Origin: Desulfoarculaceae bacterium
Lineage (GTDB): Bacteria; Desulfobacterota; Desulfobulbia; Desulfobulbales; Desulfocapsaceae
Length of the DNA stretch: 64,000 bases
Reading direction: 5' to 3'
Assembly: GCA_019429465.1 (NCBI GenBank)
Contig: JAHYIV010000011.1
Location: 1 to 64,000 of the forward strand
The translations under genes were made by a program, and so were the position numbers. Shown here piece by piece: positions 34,379 to 43,092 of the stretch (its first letter is position 1; every line of letters begins with the position of its first letter). The notes under the pieces were generated by a model. The model was not told the origin of the DNA and did not search any database. It worked only from the letters and a program-made list of their open reading frames with translations.

Positions 34379-35473
34379 CTATCGTGTTTCATTTCCATAG
34401 GTAAACCAGGCGCTGCAGGTTCCTTCGCTGGAGACCATGCAGGGGCCAATTGGGCTTGACGGGGTGCAGCGTCTGCCAAAGAGCGGGCAGGATGGCGGCG
34501 CGGTGATCCCCTTGAGAATCTGTCCGCACAGGCAGCCCGGTGGCTCCTTGGACTCGGGTACGGTGATCGACAACCGGGACTGGGCGTCAAACCCGCCATA
34601 TTCTTTTTTGATGGCAAGGCCGCTGCCTGCGATTGTGCCCAGTCCCCGCCATTCCATGTCCACCGGCTCAAAGATGGTCGCCACCATTGCCCTGGCCCGC
34701 CCGTTGCCTTCCCAGGTGACCGCCCGGGTGTAGGCGTTTTCCACTTCGGACCGGCCTTCACCGATCTGTCTGGCCATGAGGATCAGGGCCTGGAGGATAT
34801 CGGTGGGTTCAAAACCGGAGACCACGCAGGCCAGGTGGTTCTGTTCCGCCAAGGGCTGATAGGCCGCCGCGCCGATGATGCTGCTCACATGGCCGGGACA
34901 GAGCAGGCCTTCGATTGCCAGGGCCGGATCGCCGAGCAGGGCCATGAGCGGGGGAATCATGGTCTTGTGGGTGGAGAAGACCATGAAATTGTCAATATTC
35001 TGCTGCCCGGCGGCGAGGATGGTGGCACCAATGCCCGGGGTGGTGGTCTCAAAGCCGATGCCGGGGAAGATCACCTGCTCATCCGGATTCCGGCGCGCCA
35101 GCTCCAGTCCGTCCATGGCCGAATAGACCACATCAATCTTCGCGCCCCGGGCGCGGGCATGGGCCAGCGTTGTGCCGTTGCTGCCGGGTACCCGGAACAG
35201 ATCGCCAAAGACGGCAAGGTGTGTTCCCGGCAGCTCGGCCATCTGCAGGAAGGCGTCAATATGGGAGGCCGAGGTGACACAGACCGGGCAGCCGGGGCCG
35301 GAGATGAGTTCAATCTCCGGGGGCAGCAGACCGCGCAGGCCGCTGCGGAAGATGGCCATGGTGTGGGTGCCGCATACCTCCATGACCCGGAACGGCCTGG
35401 TGGTGGCCGCGGTCAGCTCGTGCAGCAGATGCGCGGTCAGCTCAGGATCCCGGAATTCGTCAACATATTTCAT
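34379..35473 (-). CDS. hypD: Hydrogenase maturation factor HypD
   Basis: 364 residues. Scaffold for assembly of the Fe(CN)2CO group with HypC and HypE. Motifs EVCGTHTMAIFRSGLR (33-48), GPGCPVCVT (70-78), FSTHKTMIPP and the C-terminal cysteine set binding the [4Fe-4S] cluster (CLCGQILKG, CPLFGRRCTP, GPCMVSSEGTC) are intact. 21 bases upstream of hypE in the same direction. A ~78-bp hairpin repeat lies just upstream, between it and the hypC fragment, so its expression may no longer be coupled to hypC. Confidence 0.96.
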   Translation of the reverse strand: MKYVDEFRDPELTAHLLHELTAATTRPFRVMEVCGTHTMAIFRSGLRGLLPPEIELISGPGCPVCVTSASHIDAFLQMAELPGTHLAVFGDLFRVPGSNGTTLAHARARGAKIDVVYSAMDGLELARRNPDEQVIFPGIGFETTTPGIGATILAAGQQNIDNFMVFSTHKTMIPPLMALLGDPALAIEGLLCPGHVSSIIGAAAYQPLAEQNHLACVVSGFEPTDILQALILMARQIGEGRSEVENAYTRAVTWEGNGRARAMVATIFEPVDMEWRGLGTIAGSGLAIKKEYGGFDAQSRLSITVPESKEPPGCLCGQILKGITAPPSCPLFGRRCTPSSPIGPCMVSSEGTCSAWFTYGNETR

Positions 35474-35532
35474 GAATTATGTTTTGTTCAGACTTAATCT
35501 GACATGATTTTAGAAAAAGTTCAGAGCTAATC

Positions 35533-35610
35533 TAACCCCGATGAACGGGATAAGTGTCTTTCGCAGATTATTTTCTTGTAAAAAAACAAGAAAATAATCT
35601 CTAATACCTT
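35533..35610 (+). repeat. ~78-bp hairpin repeat, copy C
   Basis: CTAACCCCGATGAACGGGAT followed by the CAGATTATTTTCTTG stem and its complement. The outer AGGCAC arm is decayed (ATACCTT). Located between hypD and the hypC fragment. Confidence 0.85.
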
Positions 35611-35649
35611 GTGTATTCCTATAATCAGGAAGCATCTATAACCATTAGA

Positions 35650-35889
35650 TTAATCACGCATGGCCTTTGCCATTTCCCGCATCAGTTTCGGGTTGATCTC
35701 CGCTTCGCCGGGGTCAAGGGTGTGGATGGCAAAGCCGGCGTGGATGACGAGATAGTCGCCAACCTTTGGCCAGCGGTCAATGATATCGCGGCGGGTCTCC
35801 CGGCCTCTGCAAGCAATAGTTGGGCGTGCCACGAGAGCGGATCGCAAGGGTAGACGCTCCTCCAGTGTCGAAGTGGAACTGATCAGCAA
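35650..35889 (-). pseudogene. Truncated second copy of hypC
   Basis: The C-terminal part (from RETRRDIIDRWPKVGDYL through EINPKLMREMAKAMRD) matches the intact hypC at 36415, about 93% at nucleotide level by eye over ~130 bases. The conserved MCLAIP start with the essential Cys2 is missing, replaced by unrelated sequence, and no ribosome site is present. It is probably a leftover of a duplication that placed the dodecin gene between two hypC copies. Confidence 0.8.
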
Positions 35890-35968
35890 CCGGAGCCTAC
35901 TGCGCTAATACGCGGCAGGCTCCTTGATCTAAAGGCAAGACCGTTGATCGAAAGCGCTTCGATACAGC

Positions 35969-36172
35969 TTAATCGTCAAGCACAAACGTCACCATCATAT
36001 TCACTTGGTACTTTGACGGACGTCCGTTCTCGACACGGACGTGCTGCTCCTTGATCCAAACGCTTTTGACGTTCCGTAGCGTCTTGGTTGCGCGGGCGAT
36101 CCCTTGCTGGATCGCGTCGTCGAAACTCTTGGTCGACGTCGAACTGATTTCTGAAATTTTGGCGATGGTCAT
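35969..36172 (-). CDS. Dodecin (flavin-binding dodecamer)
   Basis: 67 residues from ATG 36172, with a good AGGAG eight bases before. The whole dodecin fold is present: MTIAKISEISSTSTKSFDDA, then TLRNVKSVWIKEQHVRVENG with the aromatic residue that stacks on flavin, and the closing strand YQVNMMVTFVLDD. Dodecins store or buffer flavins. It has no known role in hydrogenase maturation, yet sits between hypC and the hypC fragment in the same direction. A hairpin near 35894-35925 may end its transcript. Confidence 0.9.
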   Translation of the reverse strand: MTIAKISEISSTSTKSFDDAIQQGIARATKTLRNVKSVWIKEQHVRVENGRPSKYQVNMMVTFVLDD

Positions 36173-36414
36173 TTTGCATCTCCTGTGAAAGGTGGTCGTT
36201 GTTACCGCCGGTAAGCTCTGCCTGCGGCTGCGGAAAACTCGCCGACGATTTCCTTGTCGGCAAGCCATTTCGAAAACTCGGACTTTTAAGATTGCCAGAA
36301 CGAACCTTTACCAACTTGACATTGGTTGTAAATATCCTCTTCACTGCTGCGAATGTCAGATCTCATAAAACTTCTTTTGTCCGAATTGTCAGATCGGCTC
36401 TCAGTTGTCATCGA

Positions 36415-36684
36415 TTATTGCCCGGCGTCTTCTGTCTGGTCAAGTTTGTCGGCCATTTCCCGCATCAGTTTCAGGTTGATCTCTGCCTCGCCGGGGTCAA
36501 GGGTGTGGATGGCAAAGCCGGCGTGGATGATGAGATAGTCGCCCACCTCTGGCCAGCGGTCAACGATATCGAGACGGGTCTCGCGGCGGATGCCGTCGGC
36601 GTCCACCACGGCGATCTGTTCGGTGAGAAAATCGTCGGCGTCACCTCTGATCTCAATGACCTGCATGGGTATTGCCAGACACAT
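36415..36684 (-). CDS. hypC: Hydrogenase assembly chaperone HypC
   Basis: 89 residues beginning MCLAIPMQVIEI, with the essential Cys2. HypC carries the Fe(CN)2CO unit from HypD to the large subunit. ATG 36684 lies inside the end of hypF (32-base overlap), so the two are translationally coupled. A fuller frame starting five codons earlier lacks the conserved N-terminal Cys position. The C-terminus (KLDQTEDAGQ) differs from that of the truncated second copy. Confidence 0.95.
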   Translation of the reverse strand: MCLAIPMQVIEIRGDADDFLTEQIAVVDADGIRRETRLDIVDRWPEVGDYLIIHAGFAIHTLDPGEAEINLKLMREMADKLDQTEDAGQ

Positions 36685-39085
36685 ACCGTAATCCTCCAAT
36701 AACTGCCTGACCCAGGGAGATTCCCCCGTCGTTCACCGGCACGTCCTGACCGGTGAAGACCTGAAAACCGTCCTGTTCCAGGGCCTGAAAAAGACCTTCC
36801 ATGATAATCCTGTTCTGCAGGCAGCCACCGGAGAGCACAACGGTACGGATACCGCTGGTGACCGCAAGCCTGTTGATGGTGATGGCAAAACTTTTGATCA
36901 GCCAGCAGTGAAACCCCATGGCCAGCTCGGGAATTGATTTCCCGTCCTGCAGATCATGGAACATTCTTCGGATGAACACGCCGCTATCGATGATAAAGAG
37001 TCCGTTGTCCTCCTTCGGCTCCTCTGGTCGCGCTTGATCCATCTCTGGAGCGCGCGACACTGGGCCATCCATGGCCTGCGCTCTCTCTTTTTTTTTCTCC
37101 GTCTCCTGCCATTGCTGGGCGAGGGCCTCCACTTCCATGGCGGCCTGACCCTCAAAATCGGAGTCCAGGCGGATGGAAAGCAGGGCGGCCACCGCGTCAA
37201 ACAAACGCCCGCAACTTGTGGTGAGCGGGCTGTTGAATCCGTTCTGCATCATGGCGAGGACGGCTGTCCTTTTTTCTTCCGTGATGCCTTGCAGCGAAAA
37301 AGGAAGATGGGACTCTTGCAGACCTTCTTCGCCAAAGGCGTGATAGAGGGCCGCAAGCCCCATGCGCCATGGCTGTTCGGCGGCGGCATCGCCGCCCGGC
37401 AGGGGCAGGGGTGCCAGACAGCCGCGCCGGATACAATCGGTGCGCGTCGCCTCCAGGATCTCTCCGCCCCAGATGGTGCCATCGGGGCCAAGGCCTGTGC
37501 CGTCCAGGATAATGGCCAGGACCTTATCCCGCAGGCCGTGTTCGGCCATCACGGCCACGGCGTGGGCATGGTGATGCTGGACCAGGAGTCGCGGTAGGCC
37601 CAGTGCCCGTTCCAGTTCCTGCCCATGACGGCTGCTCAAATAATCGGGATGGAGGTCGCAGACCACGAGTTGTGGCCGGGTCTCCAGAAGCTCCTGGAAA
37701 TGATAGATGCTTTCTTTGAAAAAAGCCAGTGATTCCAGATTGGCAAGATCGCCGATATGCTGGCTGATAAAGGCCATATCGTCCCGCACCAGACAGAAGG
37801 TGTTTTTCAAGCCGCCGCCGCAGGCAAGGAGCGGGGGCAGGGATTGGGTAAGCGGGATGGGGCTTGGCACATAGCCCCGGGCGCGGCGCAGGATCCTGGG
37901 GCTCCCCTGCATGATGCGGATAACCGAGTCGTCAACCCGGGTCACAATCTCGCGGTTGTGCAGGAGAAAGTAATCGGCGATATCGCCAAGGCGCGATACT
38001 GCCTCGCCATTGCCGGTGCACAGGGGCTCTCCGTTGCGGTTGCCGCTGGTCATGACCAGGGCCTGGGGGCAGCCGGGGGTGGCGAACAGCAGGTGGTGCA
38101 GCGGGGTGTAGGGCAGCATGATCCCTATCTCTACCATGCCCGGCGCCAGACTGGCGGCAAGAGAGGCCGTCTCTTTTCCGGGCAGCAGGACAATGGGGTG
38201 GGCCGGGCTGATGAGGGTCTGGCTGGCCACAGGCGACAGGTGACAGATCCTGCCTGCGGCCTCAAGGTCGGCCACCATGACGGCCAGGGGTTTGCTCCTC
38301 CGTTTTTTTCGCTTGCGGAGGAGCGCCACTGCGGCTTCGGAGCCACCATCAACCACCAGGTGAAACCCGCCCATCCCGCGGATGGCGACAATGCGGCCAT
38401 CCCTGAGTGCTTTTACGGCCTCGGTTATTATGTCATGGACGTTCAGTCTTTCTCCGGTGGCTGCATGCCAGCTGATCTGCGGTCCGCATTGGGCACAGGC
38501 ATTGGGCTGGGCGTGAAAACGCCGGTTGTCGGGATCGTCATATTCGGCCTGACATAACCGGCATAGGGGAAAGGAGTGCATGGAGGTAGAGGACCGATCA
38601 TAGGGGATGGAGCTGACGATGGTAAAACGGGGGCCGCAGTTGGTGCAGTTGATAAAGGGGTAGTGATAGCGCCGGTCTGCCGGATCCAGGAGTTCCCGCA
38701 GGCAATCGTCACAGAGGGCGATGTCAGCCGGGATCATTGTCTGGTGGGCTTGTTCGCTGCTGCTTTTAAGAATAGTGAAGGCCTGTCTGCCTGCTGCTGT
38801 CGTGATCTTTCGTCGGCTGATGGCGGAGATGCGGGCCAGAGGCGGTGCCTCTTCGGTCAGGGCCTGCAGGAAGCTGTCAAGATCGGCGGCCAATCCCTCG
38901 GCCTGAATTACTACTCCCTGACCGGTGTTGGCAATGGTACCACTTATCTTGAATCGTCTGGCCAGGCGATAAACAAAAGGACGGAACCCCACACCCTGAA
39001 CTGTGCCTTGAACGGTGAGCTCCACCCCTTTTCTTTCCTGGGGAAGAGGATTTTGTTCTGTCCCGAGGCAGGACCAAACCGTCAT
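36653..39085 (-). CDS. hypF: Carbamoyltransferase HypF, with a repeat-derived insert
   Basis: 810 residues. Makes carbamoyl-adenylate from carbamoyl phosphate and transfers it to HypE. Domains in order: acylphosphatase (VQGTVQGVGFRPFVYRLARR, about 28-47), two zinc fingers (CDDCLRELL, CTNCGPRF, CRLCQAEY, CAQCGPQ, about 120-200), YrdC-like (about 215-400), and Kae1-like C-terminal part with HHHAHAVAVMAEHG and LDGTGLGPDGTIWGGE. A 54-bp element adds residues about 669-687 ([16 protein letters not shown]), explaining part of the excess over the usual 750-770. Stop overlaps hypC. Start overlaps the cytochrome b end by four bases. Confidence 0.95.
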   Translation of the reverse strand: MTVWSCLGTEQNPLPQERKGVELTVQGTVQGVGFRPFVYRLARRFKISGTIANTGQGVVIQAEGLAADLDSFLQALTEEAPPLARISAISRRKITTAAGRQAFTILKSSSEQAHQTMIPADIALCDDCLRELLDPADRRYHYPFINCTNCGPRFTIVSSIPYDRSSTSMHSFPLCRLCQAEYDDPDNRRFHAQPNACAQCGPQISWHAATGERLNVHDIITEAVKALRDGRIVAIRGMGGFHLVVDGGSEAAVALLRKRKKRRSKPLAVMVADLEAAGRICHLSPVASQTLISPAHPIVLLPGKETASLAASLAPGMVEIGIMLPYTPLHHLLFATPGCPQALVMTSGNRNGEPLCTGNGEAVSRLGDIADYFLLHNREIVTRVDDSVIRIMQGSPRILRRARGYVPSPIPLTQSLPPLLACGGGLKNTFCLVRDDMAFISQHIGDLANLESLAFFKESIYHFQELLETRPQLVVCDLHPDYLSSRHGQELERALGLPRLLVQHHHAHAVAVMAEHGLRDKVLAIILDGTGLGPDGTIWGGEILEATRTDCIRRGCLAPLPLPGGDAAAEQPWRMGLAALYHAFGEEGLQESHLPFSLQGITEEKRTAVLAMMQNGFNSPLTTSCGRLFDAVAALLSIRLDSDFEGQAAMEVEALAQQWQETEKKKERAQAMDGPVSRAPEMDQARPEEPKEDNGLFIIDSGVFIRRMFHDLQDGKSIPELAMGFHCWLIKSFAITINRLAVTSGIRTVVLSGGCLQNRIIMEGLFQALEQDGFQVFTGQDVPVNDGGISLGQAVIGGLRYVSGNTHAGH
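37026..37079 (-). repeat. 54-bp palindromic element inside hypF, sense orientation
   Basis: On the coding strand: GCAGGCCATGGATGGCCCAG, TGTCGCGCGCT, then AGCGCGACC. The stem GTCGCGCGCT/AGCGCGAC is one of the longest among copies. Exactly 54 bases, read in a different frame from the copies in ilvD. Confidence 0.92.
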
Positions 39086-39735
39086 TTAATCCTGCGTGGC
39101 CTGAATTTGTTGCCGCTCAGGATGGAGGAGATGACCCCGTCCCGGTGCTTCAGCTCATTCCATATTACCAGATAAACATGGACAACGGTAAAGATGATGA
39201 AATACCACATCAAAAGGTGATGGATAAACCGGGCATGTTGTTGGTTGCTAAAGAGGGTGACTCCCACTGTCTGCCAGAAGGTGTTTTCAGGCAGACGCAG
39301 GTAAAAACCGCCAGCAATTTGAAAAAGGGCCATTACAAAGGTGATGATATAGGTTGTTCCCGCCAGGATGTTGTGGCCCAGCCTGACTTCAGTAGGGTCG
39401 TCGTGCAGGTAGAAGTAGGCGCGGACGGCGTTGATCATATTCCTGAGATTGCGCCTGGTAAGAGGCAGCATGCTCATGATTCGTTCCTGGCGATTGCCAA
39501 AGAGCAGGAGGTACAGTCTGACCAGGATGGCCGCAGTGAAGAGATAACCTGCCAGTCCATGAATATTGCGCATGGTCTGTATGGGGTAGTGACCTGCGCC
39601 TTCAAGGGTGGTCTGGGTCCACGGCGAGTTAATGTAGAATCCGGTGACTGTAAGCGCGATCAAGGCGATGACAAGAGACCAGTGATAGAGGCGCAGCAGA
39701 ATACTCCAGACGTGTTTTTCCTCATAGTAGATCAT
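39082..39735 (-). CDS. [NiFe] hydrogenase b-type cytochrome subunit
   Basis: 217 residues with four to five membrane helices (about 18-38, 60-80, 125-150, 180-205). His residues in RLYHWSLV, IHGLAGYLF, HNILAG and FIHHLLMW suit two b haems. It anchors the periplasmic hydrogenase and passes electrons to the quinone pool, as in HyaC/HydC. It follows the large subunit by 20 bases and overlaps hypF, so structural and maturation genes are in one run. Confidence 0.92.
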   Translation of the reverse strand: MIYYEEKHVWSILLRLYHWSLVIALIALTVTGFYINSPWTQTTLEGAGHYPIQTMRNIHGLAGYLFTAAILVRLYLLLFGNRQERIMSMLPLTRRNLRNMINAVRAYFYLHDDPTEVRLGHNILAGTTYIITFVMALFQIAGGFYLRLPENTFWQTVGVTLFSNQQHARFIHHLLMWYFIIFTVVHVYLVIWNELKHRDGVISSILSGNKFRPRRIK

Positions 39736-39755
39736 GATTTCCTCCTCTCCCTGGA

Positions 39756-41456
39756 TTATAAGGCCTTGACCTTGATTGTTTCCCGGCCTTCCGGATCAAG
39801 CATGTGCACGGCGCAGGCAATACAGGGGTCAAAGGAGTGGATGGTGCGCAAGACCTCCAGCGGTTGCTGGGCGTCGGCAATGGGGTTGCCGACCAGCGAG
39901 GCCTCATAGGGGCCGGGCAGACCTTCCTTGTCGCGGGGCCCGGCGTTCCAGGTGGACGGCACCACACACTGATAGTTCTTGATCTTGCCGTCCTGGATCA
40001 CGATCCAGTGGGAGAGGGCGCCGCGCGGCGCTTCGTGAATGCCAAACCCTCGTTGCTCGCCTTTGGGGAAGACAGGTTTGTTGAAGATGGTAAGATCTCC
40101 CCTGCCGATATTATCCACCAGCAGTTCCCAGTGTTTCAGGGACAGGTCGGCCAGCATGGAGGCGCGAACCGCCCGGGCCACATGCCGGCCGAGTGTGGAG
40201 TGCAGGACTTCAGGGCCGACGGTGACTCCAGCTATGGAGCTGACGAGATTCAGGGCGCTATCCACGTTTTTGATGATCTCCTGGTGTCCCTGGGCGTAAC
40301 CGACCAGCATCTGGGCCAGGGGCCCGACCTGCATCGGTTGACCGGCAAAACGCGGGGCCTTGAGCCAGGTGTATTTGCCGTCGTCCTGAAAATCAGTGTA
40401 TTCGGGGACGGTCTCTTCATCGTAGGGGTGTTTGGTCCAGTCACCCTTGTACCAGGCATGGGAGATGTTTTCGACCACGTTGTCACGCAGATAGGCGTCG
40501 TTAAAGCTGCTGATCGGCTTGACGGTGCTCAGATCCCCGTTCATGATGGTGCCGCCGGGCAGGTCGAATTTGGTGGCCTTGGTATCGAGCACCATGTCAG
40601 GCATGGCCAGGTAGTTGGTGACCCCGGCGCCGTAAGGGAGCCAGTCCGCATACAGGGCCCCGATGGCCGCCACATCAGGCAGATAGACCTGCTGGATGAA
40701 TCCCCGCACCTCGCCGATCAGTTGTTTGATCCAGTAGAGCCGCTCCATGTTGAGGGCGGAATCACTGTCGGGGTTGAGGGCAGTGGTGACGCCGCCCACC
40801 GACAGATTCTGGATGTGCGGGTTTTTGCCGGAGATGATGCCGAGTGCCTGGGTGGCCTTGCGCTGATAATCCAGGGCCTCGAGATAATGGGCCACGGCCA
40901 TCAGATTGGCCTCCGGCGGCAGTTTCATGGCCGGATGGCCCCAGTAGCCGTTGGCAAAGGGGCCAAGCTGACCGCTGTCCACGATCCCCTGCAACTTTTC
41001 CTGTACTGCCTTGAAGCGTTTGGCGCTGTTATTGGGCCAGGAAGAGATGCTTCCGGCCAGGGCCGCCGTCTTGACCGGATCGGCGGACAGCGCCGAGACT
41101 ACGTCCACCCAGTCGAGGGCGGAGAGGACATAAAAATGGACAATGTGATCCTGCAGGGCATGGATCGACATGACAATATTGCGGATATACTGGGCATTCA
41201 GAGGGATCTCCAGCTGCAGGGCATTTTCAACGGCCCGCACCGAGGCCAGGGCATGCACCGTGGTGCAGACTCCGCAGATGCGCTGAGTGAAGAGCCAGGC
41301 ATCACGAGGGTCGCGTCCCTGAAGAATGACTTCAATCCCACGCCACATCTGACCTGAAGACCAGGCCTTGGTGACTTTCCCGCCATCAACTTCGGCATCT
41401 ATGCGTAAGTGACCCTCAATTCTGGTAATGGGGTCGATGGTGATTCTTTCGGTCAT
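39756..41456 (-). CDS. [NiFe] hydrogenase large subunit
   Basis: 566 residues. Catalytic subunit that splits H2. Nickel cysteines are in RICGVCTTVHA (about 77-87) and DPCIACAVH near the C-terminus, followed by a 15-residue tail (MLDPEGRETIKVKAL) that the HyaD-type protease removes after His. The protein has no leader and would be exported with the Tat-bearing small subunit. Group 1 uptake type. Length standard. Gene order small-large-cytochrome b is classic. Confidence 0.96.
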   Translation of the reverse strand: MTERITIDPITRIEGHLRIDAEVDGGKVTKAWSSGQMWRGIEVILQGRDPRDAWLFTQRICGVCTTVHALASVRAVENALQLEIPLNAQYIRNIVMSIHALQDHIVHFYVLSALDWVDVVSALSADPVKTAALAGSISSWPNNSAKRFKAVQEKLQGIVDSGQLGPFANGYWGHPAMKLPPEANLMAVAHYLEALDYQRKATQALGIISGKNPHIQNLSVGGVTTALNPDSDSALNMERLYWIKQLIGEVRGFIQQVYLPDVAAIGALYADWLPYGAGVTNYLAMPDMVLDTKATKFDLPGGTIMNGDLSTVKPISSFNDAYLRDNVVENISHAWYKGDWTKHPYDEETVPEYTDFQDDGKYTWLKAPRFAGQPMQVGPLAQMLVGYAQGHQEIIKNVDSALNLVSSIAGVTVGPEVLHSTLGRHVARAVRASMLADLSLKHWELLVDNIGRGDLTIFNKPVFPKGEQRGFGIHEAPRGALSHWIVIQDGKIKNYQCVVPSTWNAGPRDKEGLPGPYEASLVGNPIADAQQPLEVLRTIHSFDPCIACAVHMLDPEGRETIKVKAL

Positions 41457-41585
41457 GGATGAGTTCTCCCTTTATGCAGGTCTTCGATATTGAAAAGGTC
41501 AGTCGTCTGTGTATGCATCGGTTGGCGCGATCAGTCAACAGTATTTTTATCCGGTGAAAGTGAATGGCTGAGAGGAGGTGGTTTA

Positions 41586-42677
41586 TCAGCTTTCCTTTTT
41601 CTCATCCTTGACGCTGTTAATCAGTTTCTTGCCGATGCCGATAGCGGCATGAATACCAACGGCTACGGCGGTAACGCCAAGGATTTTTTTGCCGGCGCTG
41701 TCAACGTCCGTAATAATGCCGGTGCCGGGGATCTTGACATCGGGCAGTCTTTCGTAGAAGGGGGTCATGGTATCCCAGAAATCGGGCTCAGTACAGCCCA
41801 CGCAGCCGTGACCGACGCTGACCGGCCAGACGTCGACGTCGTTAAAGCGAACCGATGGACAGTTTGAAAATGTTCCCGGCCCTTTGCAGCCTACCTTGTA
41901 GAGGCAATAGCCGTTACGGTGGCCAAAATCACCGAACTGTTCGGCGAAACGGCCTTCATCAAAGTGAGCCCGTCGCTCGCAATGGTCATGAATGCGGCGT
42001 CCATAGGCAAAAAGTGGCCGACCAAGGTTGTCGGTTACCGGCAGGCGCTTGAAGGTCAGGTAGTGGAGAACGGTGCCCAGGAATGAAATCGGATTGGGCG
42101 GGCAGCCGGGGATGTTGATCACAGGTGTTCCCGAGACCAGATCCTGTACACCTTTGGCCCCGGTGGGATTAGGGGCAGCCGCCTGAATTCCCCCGTAGGA
42201 GGCACAGGAGCCAATGGCAATAATGGCTGCGGCTTTGGGAGCCACCTCGGCCAGGATGTCGACTGCGGTGCGGCCGGCGATCTGGCAATAGATACCCTTG
42301 TCTTTTACGGGGATGGCGCCCTCAACCACGCACAGGAATTTACCCTCATATTTGTCAAGGGTGTCTTGGAGGCTCTTTTCCGCCTGGTGACCGGCTGCGG
42401 CCATTACCGTTTCATGGTAATCAAGGGAGATGATCTCGAGAATGAGGCGACCGATATCCGGATGCGAGGCGCGCAGCAGGCTTTCGGTGCAGCCGGTGCA
42501 CTCCTGAAAGTGCAGCCAGATCACCGGCGGTCTTTCCGCCGAGGTGGCCGCTTCTACGAGTTTGGGGATCATGGCCTCAGAGATGCCGAGCGCTGCCGCC
42601 ACCATGGTGCAACCCTTGAGAAAACCGCGCCGGTTGAGTTGCAGATTGAGATCCGCATTCTGTGTTGTGTCTGTCAT
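41586..42677 (-). CDS. [NiFe] hydrogenase small subunit with Tat signal
   Basis: 363 residues. Twin-arginine signal NRRGFLKGC at 16-24 followed by a hydrophobic stretch. Proximal [4Fe-4S] ligands begin at ECTGCTESLLRASHP (about 59-73). GSCASYGGIQ, CPPNPISFL, and later CERRAHFDEGRF and CYLKVGCKGP-like motifs hold the other clusters. A C-terminal membrane anchor lies near 328-345. The proximal motif is CTGCT, not the CTCC-like six-Cys form of O2-tolerant enzymes, so an O2-sensitive standard group 1 enzyme is expected. Transcription likely starts at a promoter about 45-75 bases upstream. Confidence 0.95.
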   Translation of the reverse strand: MTDTTQNADLNLQLNRRGFLKGCTMVAAALGISEAMIPKLVEAATSAERPPVIWLHFQECTGCTESLLRASHPDIGRLILEIISLDYHETVMAAAGHQAEKSLQDTLDKYEGKFLCVVEGAIPVKDKGIYCQIAGRTAVDILAEVAPKAAAIIAIGSCASYGGIQAAAPNPTGAKGVQDLVSGTPVINIPGCPPNPISFLGTVLHYLTFKRLPVTDNLGRPLFAYGRRIHDHCERRAHFDEGRFAEQFGDFGHRNGYCLYKVGCKGPGTFSNCPSVRFNDVDVWPVSVGHGCVGCTEPDFWDTMTPFYERLPDVKIPGTGIITDVDSAGKKILGVTAVAVGIHAAIGIGKKLINSVKDEKKES

Positions 42678-42721
42678 ATCATCCTCCTGTTATGAAAACG
42701 GGAAACCAATCAATAATATGA

Positions 42722-42751
42722 ATGATATTTGAGAACGTATGGAATTGTCAA
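42722..42751 (-). promoter_or_regulatory. Candidate sigma-70 promoter of the hydrogenase operon
   Basis: On the minus strand, TTGACA (42746-42751) is separated by 18 bases from TATCAT (42722-42727), 45 bases before the small-subunit start. The -35 is a perfect match. Confidence 0.5.
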
Positions 42752-43092
42752 GGGAAGGACATAACTTTATGAGAAGGAAACAAATTGTTCACGGTAAGGT
42801 TGTTATCCCCCTGAATTGAGCTCCAACGGTGCATTTTATCCCCGCCTGGGGTAATGCCCCAGGCTCGTGGTCCCGAACCAGTCGAGGATTGAAGGTCCGG
42901 CCGATCGGCTTTTTGTTGATCAATAATATTGAACGATATGTTCGAGCGGATTGCTGTAAGGGATTCGGAAAAAAACTGATGTACCTGAATTGACACCTGA
43001 ATGCTCGAACGATTGCAGGATTCAGGTAATAGTATGTTCCGCGTCCCTAAAAGGAAAGATGGCAACAGGGAAAAAAAAGGGTGAGGGGGTGA
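42752..43092. other. Intergenic stretch between pcnB and the hydrogenase operon
   Basis: No gene seen. A short hairpin, CCTGGGG paired with CCCCAGG near 42845-42865, could be a remnant of a terminator for pcnB, but no T-run follows. None of the named repeat families is present. Confidence 0.4.

Noticed and set aside
35650-35889. Second functional HypC
   Set aside because: It lacks the MCLAIP N-terminus with the essential Cys and has no ribosome site, so it is listed as a fragment.
39804-41357. 517-codon open frame opposite the hydrogenase large subunit
   Set aside because: Shadow of the large subunit, which has its nickel-site motifs and C-terminal tail on the minus strand.
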